A stretch of 64,000 nucleotides of DNA from Xenopus tropicalis (GCF_000004195.4 NC_030684.2:69423392-69487391), one strand, 5' to 3'; positions 1 through 11,759 are shown, counted from the stretch's first letter. Made by a program: numbers and translations. Notes: a model not told the origin generated them from the sequence alone.

Positions 1-654
1 TTGTATATTTAGCACACTTGCACAATGTCCTTTTTGCTTAATGGTAAATGTTGACATGTGTGTAGGGGGGGACTAATTAGTGTGCAACATTGCATAACAT
101 GAACCTGCTTGCACCAACAGTAAGGCTTGAAGCCCCTGCAGCCTCTGTAAGCAGACCTGTAATTCTTTGGCTGACATTAACTAACCTATGGTACCATCCA
201 TGCAAATGGTACCAATACAGCAATATGATGTTGACTGATGAGAAATACTTAGTCAATTCTGTAATGCAAAAACTTTATAGACTGCAATATAAACACACAC
301 AAATGAAAGTGTAAAAAAAAAAAAAAGTTGTAAAACGGACACCTGCACTTGACTTCTAAATGACCTTGACAGCTTTTAGATGGTGTATTTTTTCTTTCTG
401 ATTTGTTGCAGTCTTGTTGCATAATAAACGACAAATAAATCATTTATTTCCCATGACAAAATAGTATTTTTTTTTTGAAAAAACAAAAAAACGAATGTTA
501 GTTAAGTGACTTGTCAAGAGTCGCAAGGTGTTGCCACAGGGAATTTAACCAAGGTGTTGTATATGAGACTCTACATTAAGTTATCACATGGAAATGCAGC
601 TAATCCTGTGGATGATTTGTCAATTACAAAGCCTAATCAGTTTTTGAGAAGTGT
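1..654. other. Unannotated AT-rich flank
   Basis: Contains an A run at 313-326 and T/A runs near 465-492. No gene or clear repeat terminus was recognised. Confidence 0.5.
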
Positions 655-835
655 AACAATTTGCAACTTTTGTCCTGTGTTTAAACACCTAGAACTATCC
701 TAATCCTTTGTGCTGGAAATTGATGCATCAGACACCGGCATTGGAGATATTATCTGGCAGAGATCTGTCCCCATATAAATGTAGTTATCCAATGTTTTTT
801 TTCTACTTCAAATAAAAATGCCCTTGGTTCCTTAA
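655..835 (+). pseudogene. Ty3/Gypsy-type retrotransposon pol remnant (RT-RNase H junction)
   Basis: Downstream of a stop at 701-703 the plus frame reads SFVLEIDASDTGIGDIIWQR up to about 766, which is the conserved start of RNase H in Ty3/Gypsy pol (pattern F-x-E-x-DAS-D-x-G-x-G-x-x-L-x-Q-R). A frame change at about 772-778 leads into QCFFSTSNKNALG, matching the following block. Stops and frameshifts show it is dead. No LTR, tRNA-primer site or integrase was found, so this is a short relic. The 65-codon frame before it (506-703) may be eroded RT but is not recognisable by eye. Confidence 0.6.
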
Positions 836-1503
836 AGGCCACAGAGTGAAGTCTTTATTAACTTTGTTACTGATTTACCTTCATCTTATGACTATAATGT
901 GATTTTAAATGTTATTGTATTGGTGAAAGCCTCCAGAGGGCCTTGAGGGTGTGCAGGCCTGGGTGCAATCAACCACACCCCTGGTAGTTCTACATCCGGT
1001 ATATGGGTGAATGTCCGCACGTGCAGTGAGCAAATCACAGTCACCATGATACAATGTGTTTTTTTGTTATTTTTTATTTATATAATATTTTTTTTATTCA
1101 TGTGGATTTCCTGTAATTTTGCCTAGCCTCCTGATTCTCAGCTTGATAACATGTCATTACTTTCACTCCTTCCTTGGCCCTTGCTCTGTTCTCATTGCCT
1201 TTTAAAGGTATTGTAAATTTTTACAGTATGTTTGTTTACTACATGAAAATTTGTTACTTCCTTGTTTATCCATCATTCAAAACATAGATTTTAGTTTTAT
1301 GTGTATAGTCAAATACAGCAGAACCCCATTTTCAGTTTTTCAGGAACCAGAAAAAAATGGTGTAAAATTTAGGAAAATATTAAATCAAGGAATTGTGTTC
1401 AAACAACTGTATCTAAAAGAATATTGAATTGAATGTTGAAGCAACTTATTCTTTAAGTACATATAAAAACAGGAGTCAGTTTTACTTTCAAATACAATAT
1501 ATT
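836..1503. other. Unannotated intergenic stretch
   Basis: A less AT-rich patch at about 925-1030 may be an old transposon fragment (gggtgtg at 947 and cacaccc at 975 are inverted). T-rich runs follow at 1057-1100. Nothing else recognised. Confidence 0.4.
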
Positions 1504-2214
1504 GGGCCCGATTCACTAAAGTCCGAAATAAGGAGTGCTATTTATAGCATGGGTTAAAAATTTTATCACTTCTTATTTTTCACTCGATTCACTAAAAGGA
1601 CACTTGCAGAGCGCAATATATTACGCACGTAACCATTACTTTCTGAAAACCACCATTTCCCTGAAAACTGGAGGATGCATCACTCTAGGGCCAACATATA
1701 CTTGAAAAAATACGACTGCAAACTCCATGTTGTGTTGCCAATAGCTCACAAACCGCAATTTTCTTTAAGTACTGCCTGCCCCAAGTAGGGTTAATATTCA
1801 CACAGATTAACACGATATTTTGCACGTTTAACGCTTCATATGTGTTTGTGAATCATGCGTTAGTACTATTTCTATTCGCTAATTAACGCAATGCATTTTT
1901 TTTGTGCATGTGATATGCGGATTAACACATGCGAAATGACTTTGATGAATCGGTACTTAATTATCGCATGCTTTTTAATGAAAAAAACTATGCGATAATC
2001 GTTATTGACCTTTAGTGAATCGGCCCCTATAACGCTTATCGCATAGTTTTTTTCATTAAAATATGTCATTGTAAGATAAATAACGCCAAGAACATCGCTT
2101 CTTAATTATGACAAGTGTCCTTTTAGTGAATGGAGTGAAAAATAAGAAGTGATAAGATTTTTAACGCATGCTATAAATAGCACTCCTTATTTCGGACTTT
2201 AGTGAATCAGGCCC
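1504..2214. mobile_element. Composite foldback MITE with termini GGGCC(C/T)GATTCACTAAAG
   Basis: Left end gggcccgattcactaaag and right end (reverse complement) gggcctgattcactaaag begin inverted repeats of about 80-100 bp with few mismatches, flanked on both sides by ATATT (1499-1503 and 2215-2219), a plausible 5-bp target duplication. Inside, a further terminus (ctttagtgaatcggcccc, ending about 2027) lies in the same family. Compared with the copy at 40083-40752, bases 1504-2027 are a near-complete copy in reverse orientation and 2028-2214 are an extra forward copy of one arm. No transposase is encoded. Confidence 0.75.
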
Positions 2215-2510
2215 ATATTGTGTTAATGATTTTGATTCCAGCTAGAACACTATCTGCAAAGAGTTTGCATGTTCTCTCTGTGTGGAGGTACCCCAGCTTC
2301 TTCTTCTAACACTCCAAAATAGATTTTTCAGGCTTTGCTGCACCAACTTTGCATATCAATTGTTCCACAGACCAATATGATAATTTCATGATATTTGGTA
2401 GATTGGTATTAGCATTATATTTATTTGCAAGTTAAAAATAATATTATATAGAATAGAAAGGGAAGTTTGAGAACAAACTTCATGTTGGTTTGAAAAATGT
2501 GAAGTCACTG

Positions 2511-3270
2511 AATGAAATCTGATTGGTTGTTGTTGTGTTGGCTCTACCCAGTTTTTCAAACCTTGGACCACAGTTATAATACCCCTGGAATTAATACTTA
2601 AATTATGGTATCAGTTTAAATATAAACCAATGAAATTTAATAGGTAGAAACAGATTGGCTGTTGGTGACCCCACCCACTTTTCCTAACCTTTAACCATAG
2701 TCCCCTAGTGATGAATTGTAAAAAGTTTGAGAACACTGGCATTAAACACGTGAGAATGGCAGCAGTATACATATAAACCAATGAAATTATATGGTCAAAT
2801 TTGATTGGTTGTTGGTGGCTCTGCCAACATTTTCTAGCCTTTAACTTTAGTCCCAAAGTGGCCAACTGTGAAAAGTTTGGGGACACTGGCGTTAAACGTG
2901 TGAGAATGGCAGCACATTAAATTTCCCCATTAAAATTAATTAAAAAAATCTGATTGACTGTCTGTGGCTCCACCCTCTTTTTCAAACCTTGAATTATTGT
3001 CACCCAGTGACAAACTCTGCAAAGTTTAGGGACCCCCGCATGAATAGTATAAGAATGGCAGCATTTCAAATGTAAACCATAAAAAAAACCCAACAATAAA
3101 TAAAATCTTATTGGCTGTTGGTGGCTCCATCCACTTTTTCAAAAGTAAAAATGCAGTCCCCTAGTTACTAAAAAATAATGGCAGCAGTTTACATTTAAAC
3201 CAATATAAGTCTATAGGTGAAATCTGATTGGCTGTTGTTGGCTTCACCCACATTTCTAAGCTTGGGACAT
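2511..3270. repeat. Tandem satellite array, unit about 115-160 bp, six copies
   Basis: The anchor gattggctgttggtggct recurs with variation at about 2521, 2653, 2813, 2952, 3109 and 3225. Between anchors are shared blocks such as aaaccaatgaaat, gtcccctagtgac and gagaatggcagca. Units are diverged and of uneven length, so the array is old. The short open frames here on the minus strand are repeat translations, not genes. Confidence 0.8.
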
Positions 3271-4248
3271 CCTGCTCTGCTATAGGGCGAAGAAGTGTGG
3301 AGAGTCTGGGTGTTGTACCCATAAAACTGTAGAAGGAGTAGCTTTAGAAAATGGGGGGGGGGGCGCTAAGAAGAAGAATCGGAAGAATAAGCTGAAGTCA
3401 AACAATAGTATGTTGGGTTTTTTAAACCAGAATAATTATTTGCAATAACAGGGAATAAAGGACATGAATAGTTTTGTGGATACATTTACATTAATTTATT
3501 ATATGCCAGAATTATTATACATAATGAAAACCACTAATTTGACTCAAAATGTTACTTAGGTAATGTTTGTGATCTATTTATTGTGCTACTCATATAGGAA
3601 GAAGAAAACCATATTAGACAAAAAGATCAAGAATAAATAAAAGAACAAAATAAATGAATGAGTGTTTTTGAAATGCATACACAAAAACAACGTCATGTGT
3701 TAAACCCAAAGCTAAGGAGAAATTCAGAACTACAAAATCATCCTAAACTGACATGTCCTTATCAGATACTGTCATAGGTTGAGTACTTCCCGGTGGTAAT
3801 TACATGCATGTCAGATGTGGTCCCTTCCACTGCATTCACTTACTTCTCTTAGGACCGAGTAGGGAGTGCTGCTTTTGGAAATATGCAAAGTGTGGGCCAG
3901 CAGGGGGAGCATTAGGCACATCAGCGGGGATGATCATTCAGTGTCACAGTAATTGCTTGCTCCACATGTAGCTTTCACAGTGTTATGTGAATGTTGGTTC
4001 ATGGACACACCGAAACACCAAGGAAGATTCATTTTTCGAAGTGACTTAATTAATAAAATGGACAATGGCCACGTGTTTAATAAGCAGGGGATCCATTGGC
4101 CTCCTTTCACTTTTTTTTTAGGTAACTTTTTTTTTTATTAAGCATAATCAATGTGTTCATAGGTACAGTTTGCATTGTACATTTTTGTCTTTGGTTTTAA
4201 TCCCTAGAATGCTTTAATCTCTACAACTCACAATAAAAGCTGATAGCC
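3271..4248. other. Intergenic stretch without recognised gene
   Basis: Holds a G11 run at 3353-3363 and T runs at 4111-4119 and 4129-4136. A 62-codon frame at 3953-4141 has no recognisable family. Otherwise nothing seen. Confidence 0.4.
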
Positions 4249-4521
4249 TACGGGCAAATTTGTAGCCCGCCGAATCTGCCGAAATGCTTTTCCACCAGCA
4301 ATAAAGTGAATCTCTAGTGGAAAGGCATACGCATTGCTTAATTTTTTCCAAAGTCACGTGAACGTCTCCTGCAGGTGCCTTCGGAAAACTAAGCTATAAT
4401 TATGCCTTTCCACTAACAATTCACTTTATTGCCAGTGGAAAGACATTTTGGGGAGATTAATCACCTGCGGTAGCTGAGATTAACTGTGGGTGACTAATCT
4501 TCTAGTGGGCCATTGCCCTTA
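4249..4521. mobile_element. Foldback MITE-like element
   Basis: Arms 4285-4328 and 4402-4445 are inverted repeats of 44 bases matching at about 37 positions, separated by a 73-bp loop; outer sequence gggcaaat at 4259 pairs loosely with attgccc at 4512. Length and structure fit a non-autonomous DNA transposon; boundaries and superfamily are not settled. Confidence 0.5.
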
Positions 4522-4630
4522 AGATTACTATAGCTATACCCTCATAATATCTGTAATAACATGGCTAAGGTACAGTTAGGTAATTCTGAATGGTCAATTG
4601 ATGATGTAATCTTGGGAAAATGAGAAAGTG

Positions 4631-4895
4631 GCCACAGAAGTAAAGCAGGTCTTTGGAAAAGGAGAAAATGCCACAGAATTATAACTGGTCTTTTGGAAAG
4701 GAGAACATGGCCACAGAAGTGAAGCTGGTCTGTGGGAAAAGAAAATGTGGGCTTAGAAGTGAAGCTGATATTTGGGAAAGGGAAAGTGGCCACAGGAGTG
4801 AAGCTGGTCTTTGGGACAGGGAAATATCACCAGATGAATGAAGTTGGTTTTGGGAAAGGGGCCACAGAAGCAAAGTTGGTCTTTGTGACAGGGGA
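4631..4895. repeat. 39-bp minisatellite, about 6-7 units
   Basis: Units with the pattern ggccacagaagtgaagctgg then tctttgggaaaggga recur at about 4631, 4670, 4709, 4749, 4788, 4827 and 4860. The 39-bp period is a multiple of three, so frames stay open on both strands (short frames at 4542-4793 minus, 4653-4841 plus, 4679-4873 minus, 4732-4917 plus). None has a recognisable protein family; they are read here as repeat effects. Confidence 0.8.
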
Positions 4896-5209
4896 AGGGA
4901 AGCTGCTGGTTATTTAATCAGAACTTCTGTGAAATGGCATGTGATTAATGTTGTACTTGTGCGATTTTATCACAGTTCTTGTTTCATTTATCAAAGGCAA
5001 GCAGTTCTCACAGTTATGATAGATTTTTTAAAACTTTGGTGCATTCTAAAAGAGTAAGAATTCCTTGCTACAATATTTTATGGCATGTGCTAATTTATAC
5101 TAGCTCTCAGAAACAGAATGTATTCCCTGCCATGTTTTAAGTAGCAAATGTAGTATCACATAATGTATATTATATACTTATATTTTGTGGGCTATTAACA
5201 CAAGTAGAT

Positions 5210-5225
5210 GATAGATAGATAGATA
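5210..5225. repeat. Short (GATA)n microsatellite
   Basis: Four tandem GATA units. Confidence 0.9.
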
Positions 5226-5271
5226 AAAAAAATCGACTGAAAGACAGATCAAGGCTTTTAATAGTTATTCC

Positions 5272-5823
5272 TTATAAAGGAGAGCTAAATCCTAAAAATG
5301 CCATATTTTATAAAATAAACTTACTGCACTAGCCAAGTTTCAGCATCTCTATAACAGTCTTGGATTCTTTTAGAAGTGTCAGTGACACTCACATGCTCAG
5401 TGCGCTCTGAGCAGCTGTTGAGAAGCTAAGCTTAGGGGATGTCGCAAATTATCAAGCAGAAAATGAGGCTGGCCTGTCATATAAACTGATGCTACAGGTC
5501 TGATTATTAAATTCTGATGCTAATTGCATTGGTTTTAGAGCTGCCATGTGAATCCAAATGAATCACTAATCAGCCTTATACTGTTACATTTATACAGTAT
5601 ATCTATATATACAGTATATTGTGTGTTGCTCAGTAACTGACAGCAGCTCAGAGCATGTGCAGGGAATCAAAAGAATAGAAAATAGGGAGCCACTAGTGCA
5701 TCTTCAGGGGCACCGACCTTCCCTACAAAAGGGCTGTGGTTGCACTGGTCTGGTACAAAAGCCCAAAACCTAATGTACAACATTTGTAGCCTATTTCTTT
5801 AGTTAAGCTTTAGTTCTCCTTAA
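5272..5823. mobile_element. T2-type MITE (TTAA-flanked), degraded
   Basis: Left end ttataaaggagagctaaa and right end (reverse complement) ttaaggagaactaaag form terminal inverted repeats; the right edge has TTAA at 5820-5823, the left is altered to TTAT. Internal inverted blocks (acatgctcagtgcgctctg at 5391 and cagctcagagcatgtgcag at 5643) match those in the 6403-8237 element. The ends fit the Xenopus T2 MITE consensus TTAAAGGRR. Confidence 0.65.
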
Positions 5824-6402
5824 GGAAATATTTGTATGTACAAATTTAAATAAAGTTTACAGCATAGTTGTAGACTTCCCTATCTCTACATTCTATGGGT
5901 CAAATCAGTCACATACATATGTATTCCTTCCCTATTGCTCTAGGTAAAACTATTAAACCTTCATCCAACAGGAATTCTGTAGCAAGTAGCAATGCTAGCT
6001 GTTATGGGGCCAGTCAGCAATCTGGAATGAACATTAAGGAATGATTCTAACATGCTCCTGCATTGCACAGCTCAGTAGCAACTCATGGTATTGCATGCTA
6101 CACTTGTGCACTTGCCCACCTTCTGGAGATTCCTCCCCAAAGGGCAGTAGCTGCAAGTTTATTAAGAGAGGGCTCAATAGATAGGTCAGTGATGATGCAT
6201 GTCAATATGATATAACACACGTATAATTTCATATTGACACAGAGCACAGTTAAGAAAAAAAACAGAAGGGTCATTGCACAAGTGATAGGATTCAGCACAG
6301 TTAAATTCAAGCTCCTGAGGAAAGTTTGATATGCAGAGACATGCCATGTTTATAAATTGATTTTTAAATAGCTAGTACTCATAATGGCACCTTCCTTGTG
6401 CT

Positions 6403-8237
6403 TTAAAGGACAACTAAAGCCTAAAAATGAATATGGCTAGAAATGTTTAGCTATGTATTTTGGGCCCTTGTATCAGCCCAATATCCCCAAAGCTCTATAG
6501 AAATAAAGATTCATGCCCCTGAAGATGCCCACAGTAGCTCTCCATCTTTTGCCTTGCCCAACTACTGCACATGCTCAGTTTGCTCTTGGCTGATGTCAGT
6601 GACCTGAGCTTAGGGATCGACTCACAATATTTTTCTTTCCCCTGCCTGCTTGGTCTGGTCACTATTAAACATGCATACTAGCCAACCAATCACAGCCCTG
6701 TCTGGCTGCTCTCTTAAAAACTAAAGGCCTTTTGAGCTTGGGGCGAGACTTTAGCTGAATCCTTATTGTGTGACTTTTCTTTCCACCTTGTAATGATTCC
6801 AAATACTGAGCTGTGTAACAAATATAAGTTACAAAGGTTGGAAACATAGGGAGAAGCTGTGACAAAAGTTTCAGTCACTTTGCTGTTACCAAACAGCCCC
6901 TCTGGGAATAAACTGCCCCATTGGAAAGGTTTTTCTGTATGTAATACAGTGACTGTATATGCACCTTACACTCTCCCCCATGGCTAAGGTACAGAATATT
7001 ACTAGCTTTAGCACTGGGGCTGGCTGGCTTTTTTATTTTTTTTTATTTTATATACACAACCACACAACAGACAAATCACATCTTTCAAAGTGTTTATGAA
7101 GCAGTTGCATGGGGGTTTGTGTGCATTACACACGGGGAGAGGCCAAACTGTGCCAGTAGGTGTATAGGCAGAACAACATGATACGTACAGGGGAACCTCT
7201 GCACAAACACTATGTTCCTTCCCAGGCATGCTGATTTGCATATGCAAAGTGACTGACACTGAGCTCAGAGTTTGGGCTCTCACTATAATAAACAGGCTGT
7301 GTATGGAACCCCCAGTCTGCTCATCTGCCCTTTGCTTTGGGCAGTGTAATGTGAGTATAAGAGAAAGTCATTTATAGAACGATAGAATTCAAAATGTGTT
7401 TATATTAGAAAAAGCCCCAATTATCTTCTGAGCTGATATTTTGGGGGACGGAGATATGGGAATATTTGCGAGTCTGTTATAAACAAGTTATGTCTAAATA
7501 CTTAGCTAAAATTTGTTTTTAGTTATATTTTGTAATACAATGTGTATAATAGGGCAGCACTAGTTTATATGTACCTGCACCCATGATGCACCTGTCTCTC
7601 TGTGCCAATGGGGTCATTTGTAGGTTCCACCTAGTTCTCTATGGGGGTTGAAGGAAAAAAAATATATACACAAAAGCATTGACCAATGAGAATGCTGATT
7701 AGATTCCCAGTACTATATCAGCCATTTTGATATTATCTTACATATAGAGATAATGATGGCATTTTTCCCTTCATTATATGGCACAGGAATCAGACATGGG
7801 GATAAAGGGACAGACTTGTTCAGTGCTGGGAAACTGTGCTTATTGCTCCCAACTCCAATTGCAGGAACAGAGAACAGGGAGCCAGATTTACTCACATCAG
7901 CTGGGATTCTCATTGGGGGATTATTTTGCATATCTATGCAGCCACTGGCTTTGTGCTGTTGTTTTCATAATTTACTACGTTCCCTAAGCTTAGCCTCCCA
8001 ACAGCAGCCCAGAGCAAACTGAGCATGTGCAGGAGCCAGATCTTATAGAAGATGGTCTAACAAAGTAACAAGATGGCAGCCCCCTGTGGACAAATTTGAA
8101 AGCATAAATCATTATTTAAATTAAGCTTCTCAACCTCTAGGCTTGTGCGGTAAGTTCAGAATGTTTATATCTATGTTCAGTATATAAAATACAGCATTTC
8201 TAATGATTTTCTATTTTAGGGTTTAGTTGTCCTTTAA
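6403..8237. mobile_element. T2-type element with intact ends, 1.8 kb
   Basis: TTAAAGGACAACTAAAGCC at 6403 and, inverted, TTAAAGGACAACTAAACCC ending at 8237 are near-perfect terminal inverted repeats bounded by TTAA. Subterminal inverted blocks (gcacatgctcagtttgctct at about 6567 and agagcaaactgagcatgtgc at about 8012) support one unit. The 1.8-kb length is long for a MITE and suggests either a larger deletion derivative or nested insertions between 6620 and 7960; no transposase frame was recognised. Confidence 0.65.
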
Positions 8238-8536
8238 GTTTACAACATATGACTCTTTATCCATTTCACACAATTGGCCCACATAAGCAAAACTTTTGTT
8301 CCTTTTGTGTGTGCATTTGCACACACGCACATAAGCAAATACCCATGTACACATAAATGTGAGTATGTGTAAAAGGTTTTCAAGTATTTGTGGTGGTACA
8401 TATAACTAATAACTAAGTGGTATATAGTTATTATGCATGCCCAAAATTTACAGAACAAGTTCAGGACTGCTCATGCCATGAAGGCGGCAGGGAGCAGCCA
8501 GTTAACAAGGGTGACAAAAATCCGCCTCTGGTAACT

Positions 8537-9010
8537 TTAAAGGAGAAGGAAAGGCTAATAAAGGGTTAATCCCAAGCTGCAGGCATACCTTCAGTTCTCT
8601 CAATAGCGCCCTTAAGTCTCCCCATATTTCACCTGTTCAGAATATCTGAGGCAACACAGGAAAAAAACCCACTGAGTTGTGTATTCCAAATTCCCATAAT
8701 TCCACGCTCCTGCACCAAGACCATGACCAGTGACATGCACAGTTAGACAGGCTATGAGGAAGCACATGTGTGTGAGTGCGCATGCAATTTCTAAAGCAGG
8801 AGCACTCGCCCTCCAAGTGCACGTATGGCCCTCCCACTACGAGCACGCACTGTTGCTATGGTGACGTGCAATACACAGAAGGGATATATGTGGCACTCAT
8901 TCAATAGAAGAACCAGGACGTGCTCACATCTAGGGGGTGGAAAGAGATTGGCACAGGAGCATTTAGTTAAGCAGCGCCATGTTGGACTAATTTAAATATC
9001 CAACATGGCG
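8537..9010. mobile_element. T2-type MITE, left end with truncated or lost right end
   Basis: TTAAAGGAGAAGGAAAGGCT at 8537 is a typical T2 terminus. No matching right terminus was found before 9300. A short inverted pair (ccatgttgga at 8977 and tccaacatgg at about 8999) lies near the likely limit. The right boundary is a guess. Confidence 0.45.
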
Positions 9011-9153
9011 GCCGCAATAGGCGATATATAGTGTTTAGTTAAATCACACACTGCAGAAAATATACAGGACATCAAGGTAAAAAAATGTAGCAATCAGCTA
9101 GAGGGACATAAGGACTTTGCATTTATGGGGGTCGAGATTTTTTGCTAGCGTGC

Positions 9154-9171
9154 AGAGAGAGAGAGAGAGAG
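9154..9171. repeat. (GA)9 microsatellite inside a small hairpin
   Basis: The run is bracketed by gctagcgtgc (9144) and gcacactagc (9171-9180), inverted with one mismatch. Confidence 0.75.
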
Positions 9172-9320
9172 CACACTAGCAATGTGGCCCCCTCTGGACC
9201 AACTTCGACACTAAACTTGTAAGCCCCAGGCTAGGCGCTGCTTATAATATGTTTCCTGTAACACTTCCTGCTATGCTACTGCAGAGGGAACCAAAGTGCA
9301 AAGTTGAAGTAGGAGCTTTT

Positions 9321-9800
9321 ACCTGATGCACTAGTTCCCATGTGCAGTACTAAGTGAATGTTCCTGTTGTCTTTCAGGTAGAAATCCGCATCCTAATGTT
9401 CTAGAAATGTATTTAAAACTGTTTATAAGCCACTAGTTTTATACTTAGTCTCCAGCCCATACAGCTAGCAGAGTTAACAGAGGAAGACAGTTATGCCTGC
9501 AGAATCAGTGCATGTTGCACAGTAGTTAGTGCTGGTTATAGATCCTTTATGCAGAAAGCAATAGGTTTTATTGTTTTATAAGAGGCAAATTGTGTTACAT
9601 TTATATGACTGCTATTTGTTTTATAAGATAGATTGCCAGAACAACATTGTACAGTGTTATTAAATGCTACCTGTATTCTTAATTACTATGCTAGACATGT
9701 AAACATATATATTTTTGGTAGCTTAGAAATTTGTATCTGATGCGCCAGGTCCTATGAGCAGGACTAAGTGAATATTCCTGATGTCTTTCAGCTCCTTACA
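9321..9800. repeat. Pair of direct repeats about 62 bp, 414 bp apart
   Basis: Segments at about 9331-9378 and 9737-9791 share tgatgc, then actaagtgaat, ttcctg and tgtctttcag. Both end in a polypyrimidine tract plus CAG. Between them nothing was recognised. Could be internal repeats of an old element. Confidence 0.5.
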
Positions 9801-10812
9801 ATAAATAGATTCTCTCTTACCCTCCCAATGCACTCATCTGACTTCATTCTTCATATGTGCAACATATTACTCAGATGAGTTACATCAGAAGAGCACACAG
9901 TATTGGAAGTAGCACCGTTAAGTTTGTGTCAGAAAAAATTATTTCATATAAAATGCCTAGTATAGCTTGACATATATTAGCATCAGTTTTATGTAGTTGC
10001 CAACCAGACACAGAAGAGAAGTCCTTGATATATGGAGCAGATCTCACACATTAAAAAAAGCAATTCTTCGACTCCATGGAAATTATACAAATCTATATAT
10101 ACTCTAGATGAAATGGATTATTAAACATAGCAGCACGCAATCATGCTGCAAAACAAATCAGAACGCTGAATTATAAAACATACTTGTGAACAGTAAAAAA
10201 AGATGTTTCATGTCTCATCATACTTTTAAAGATCAAAGAAATATGTCTTTAAAATAAATTGCATAAACGTATGTAGTTTTACAAACAGGACTCAGATATT
10301 TTCACGCAAGCATCTTTAAAGGAGTAAACCCAGATTTTCTTTTTTAATGCTTGTATGCTATGACAGGCAGTCACACAGGTTGATAGAAACTGGTATCATT
10401 ATTTTTAATCTATAATAGCTTACTAAGCATGCTAACTGAGACAGGTGCAGTGACGCAGCTGAGAGAGATGATCTGTCCTTGGATCCGCCTTCTTTATCTT
10501 GCATTACTATCCTGCATAAAACAAAATATGGAAGAATGAATGCATTCTTAGAATGACTGGTCACTACTGATATTTTTATTTTCTGTTGTAACCTTTAGAA
10601 ATAACCTGTGGAATGTAGGATGTGGCAAGCTTCCAATACTGTGAACTAATAAACAAAATGTCATGGGAGGTAATCTTGGCCGGAGTATTTCTAGTGAGCA
10701 TTTTAAAGGTAAATGTCCCCAATACCAGCGCTATCATGCATTTAGTGGCCACAGTGGCCTTTTCTGAGACTTCTCAGAAAAAGCAAATACATAACAATCT
10801 TGATTGGTTGCT
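9801..10812. other. Intergenic stretch without recognised gene
   Basis: AT-rich. A lone T2-like terminus (ctttaaaggagtaaaccc) occurs at about 10315. Nothing else supported. Confidence 0.4.
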
Positions 10813-11145
10813 TTAAGGTGGCCACACACGTGGCGATTTGAGATCTTTCGTGCGACCATCGGTCGACAATCAGCCACAAACCGTTCAGGGCTGAAACTGC
10901 AGATAAGGAGGTAGAAACAATAGATTTCTACCTCCTTCTGCCGATTCAGCGCTGAAGGCAGATTTTGGTCAGGCGCCTTCTATGGCGCCCAATCAAAATC
11001 TTTTAACCTGGCCGATCGGCGAGTCGACCGATATCAGCAGCTTCCTGCGATATCAGTCGACTCGCCGACTTGCCATATATGTACCGAATATCGTACGAAA
11101 CGAGGTTTCGTACAATATTATCGGTGCGTGTATGGCCAGCTTTAG
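10813..11145 (+). mobile_element. TTAA-flanked foldback MITE, copy 1
   Basis: Starts TTAAGGTGGCCACACACG and ends GTGTATGGCCAGCTTTAG. The same 315-350-bp element occurs at 56417-56764 (same orientation) and 60868-61182 (opposite). It is built of successive short hairpins: aaggaggtagaaa/tttctacctcctt (10907/10934), and gagtcgaccgatatc/gatatcagtcgactc (11021/11048). TTAA duplications suggest a piggyBac- or Kolobok-like mobiliser. Right TTAA is mutated here. Confidence 0.75.
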
Positions 11146-11547
11146 GCTAACAAACTAAAGACCAGTGTTAGCATATGAGACCCATTGGATAAACATTCAT
11201 ATATAAATCTGTTAAATTAATCATTCATTGTTGACCTGTTGATTTCATTATTTATTTTTTAATTATGAATGAGGTGAAGAGTAAAAATACCAACACTTCT
11301 AAATGACATTATAAACTGGATGGAGCACAGCATGTGGTTATTTAATTAACAGGGTAATAATTAGTTACATGTATCAGTTAGTGTTAACAAAAAGGTCATC
11401 AGCTCTTTATTTTTTCTAATAAAAGTAGTTAAACTGTAGGGTGTGTGTATAAATATAGAAATGTAACTTTGTATGTGTATATAAAATAGATAGCTAATGA
11501 TCAATAGATAACTAATAGATGATAGACAGACAGATAGACACTGTGGA

Positions 11548-11647
11548 CCAGCACACCGAGTCACATCAATATCTTCTTTTTATTCCCTGTGTGATCTAAT
11601 GTTTTGGACCTTTAAAAAGAAGATATTGATGTGACTTGGTGTGCTGG
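11548..11647. repeat. Inverted repeat with 33-bp arms
   Basis: Arms 11548-11580 and 11615-11647 match at 32 of 33 positions around a 34-bp loop containing gatctaatgttttggacc. A similar motif (ggatccaatgttttggccc) occurs at 38923. Probably the core of a frog foldback repeat. Confidence 0.75.
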
Positions 11648-11712
11648 TTTACATGTTTTGACCTAGCACCCACTTATTGCACTGGTTTATAGCGTGGACA
11701 TACAATTTGACT

Positions 11713-11713
11713 T

Positions 11714-11759
<46 letters not shown>

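Noticed and set aside
7753..8022. 89-codon frame as the transposase of the T2-type element
   Set aside because: No DDE or other transposase motif; composition matches shared T2 subterminal repeats.
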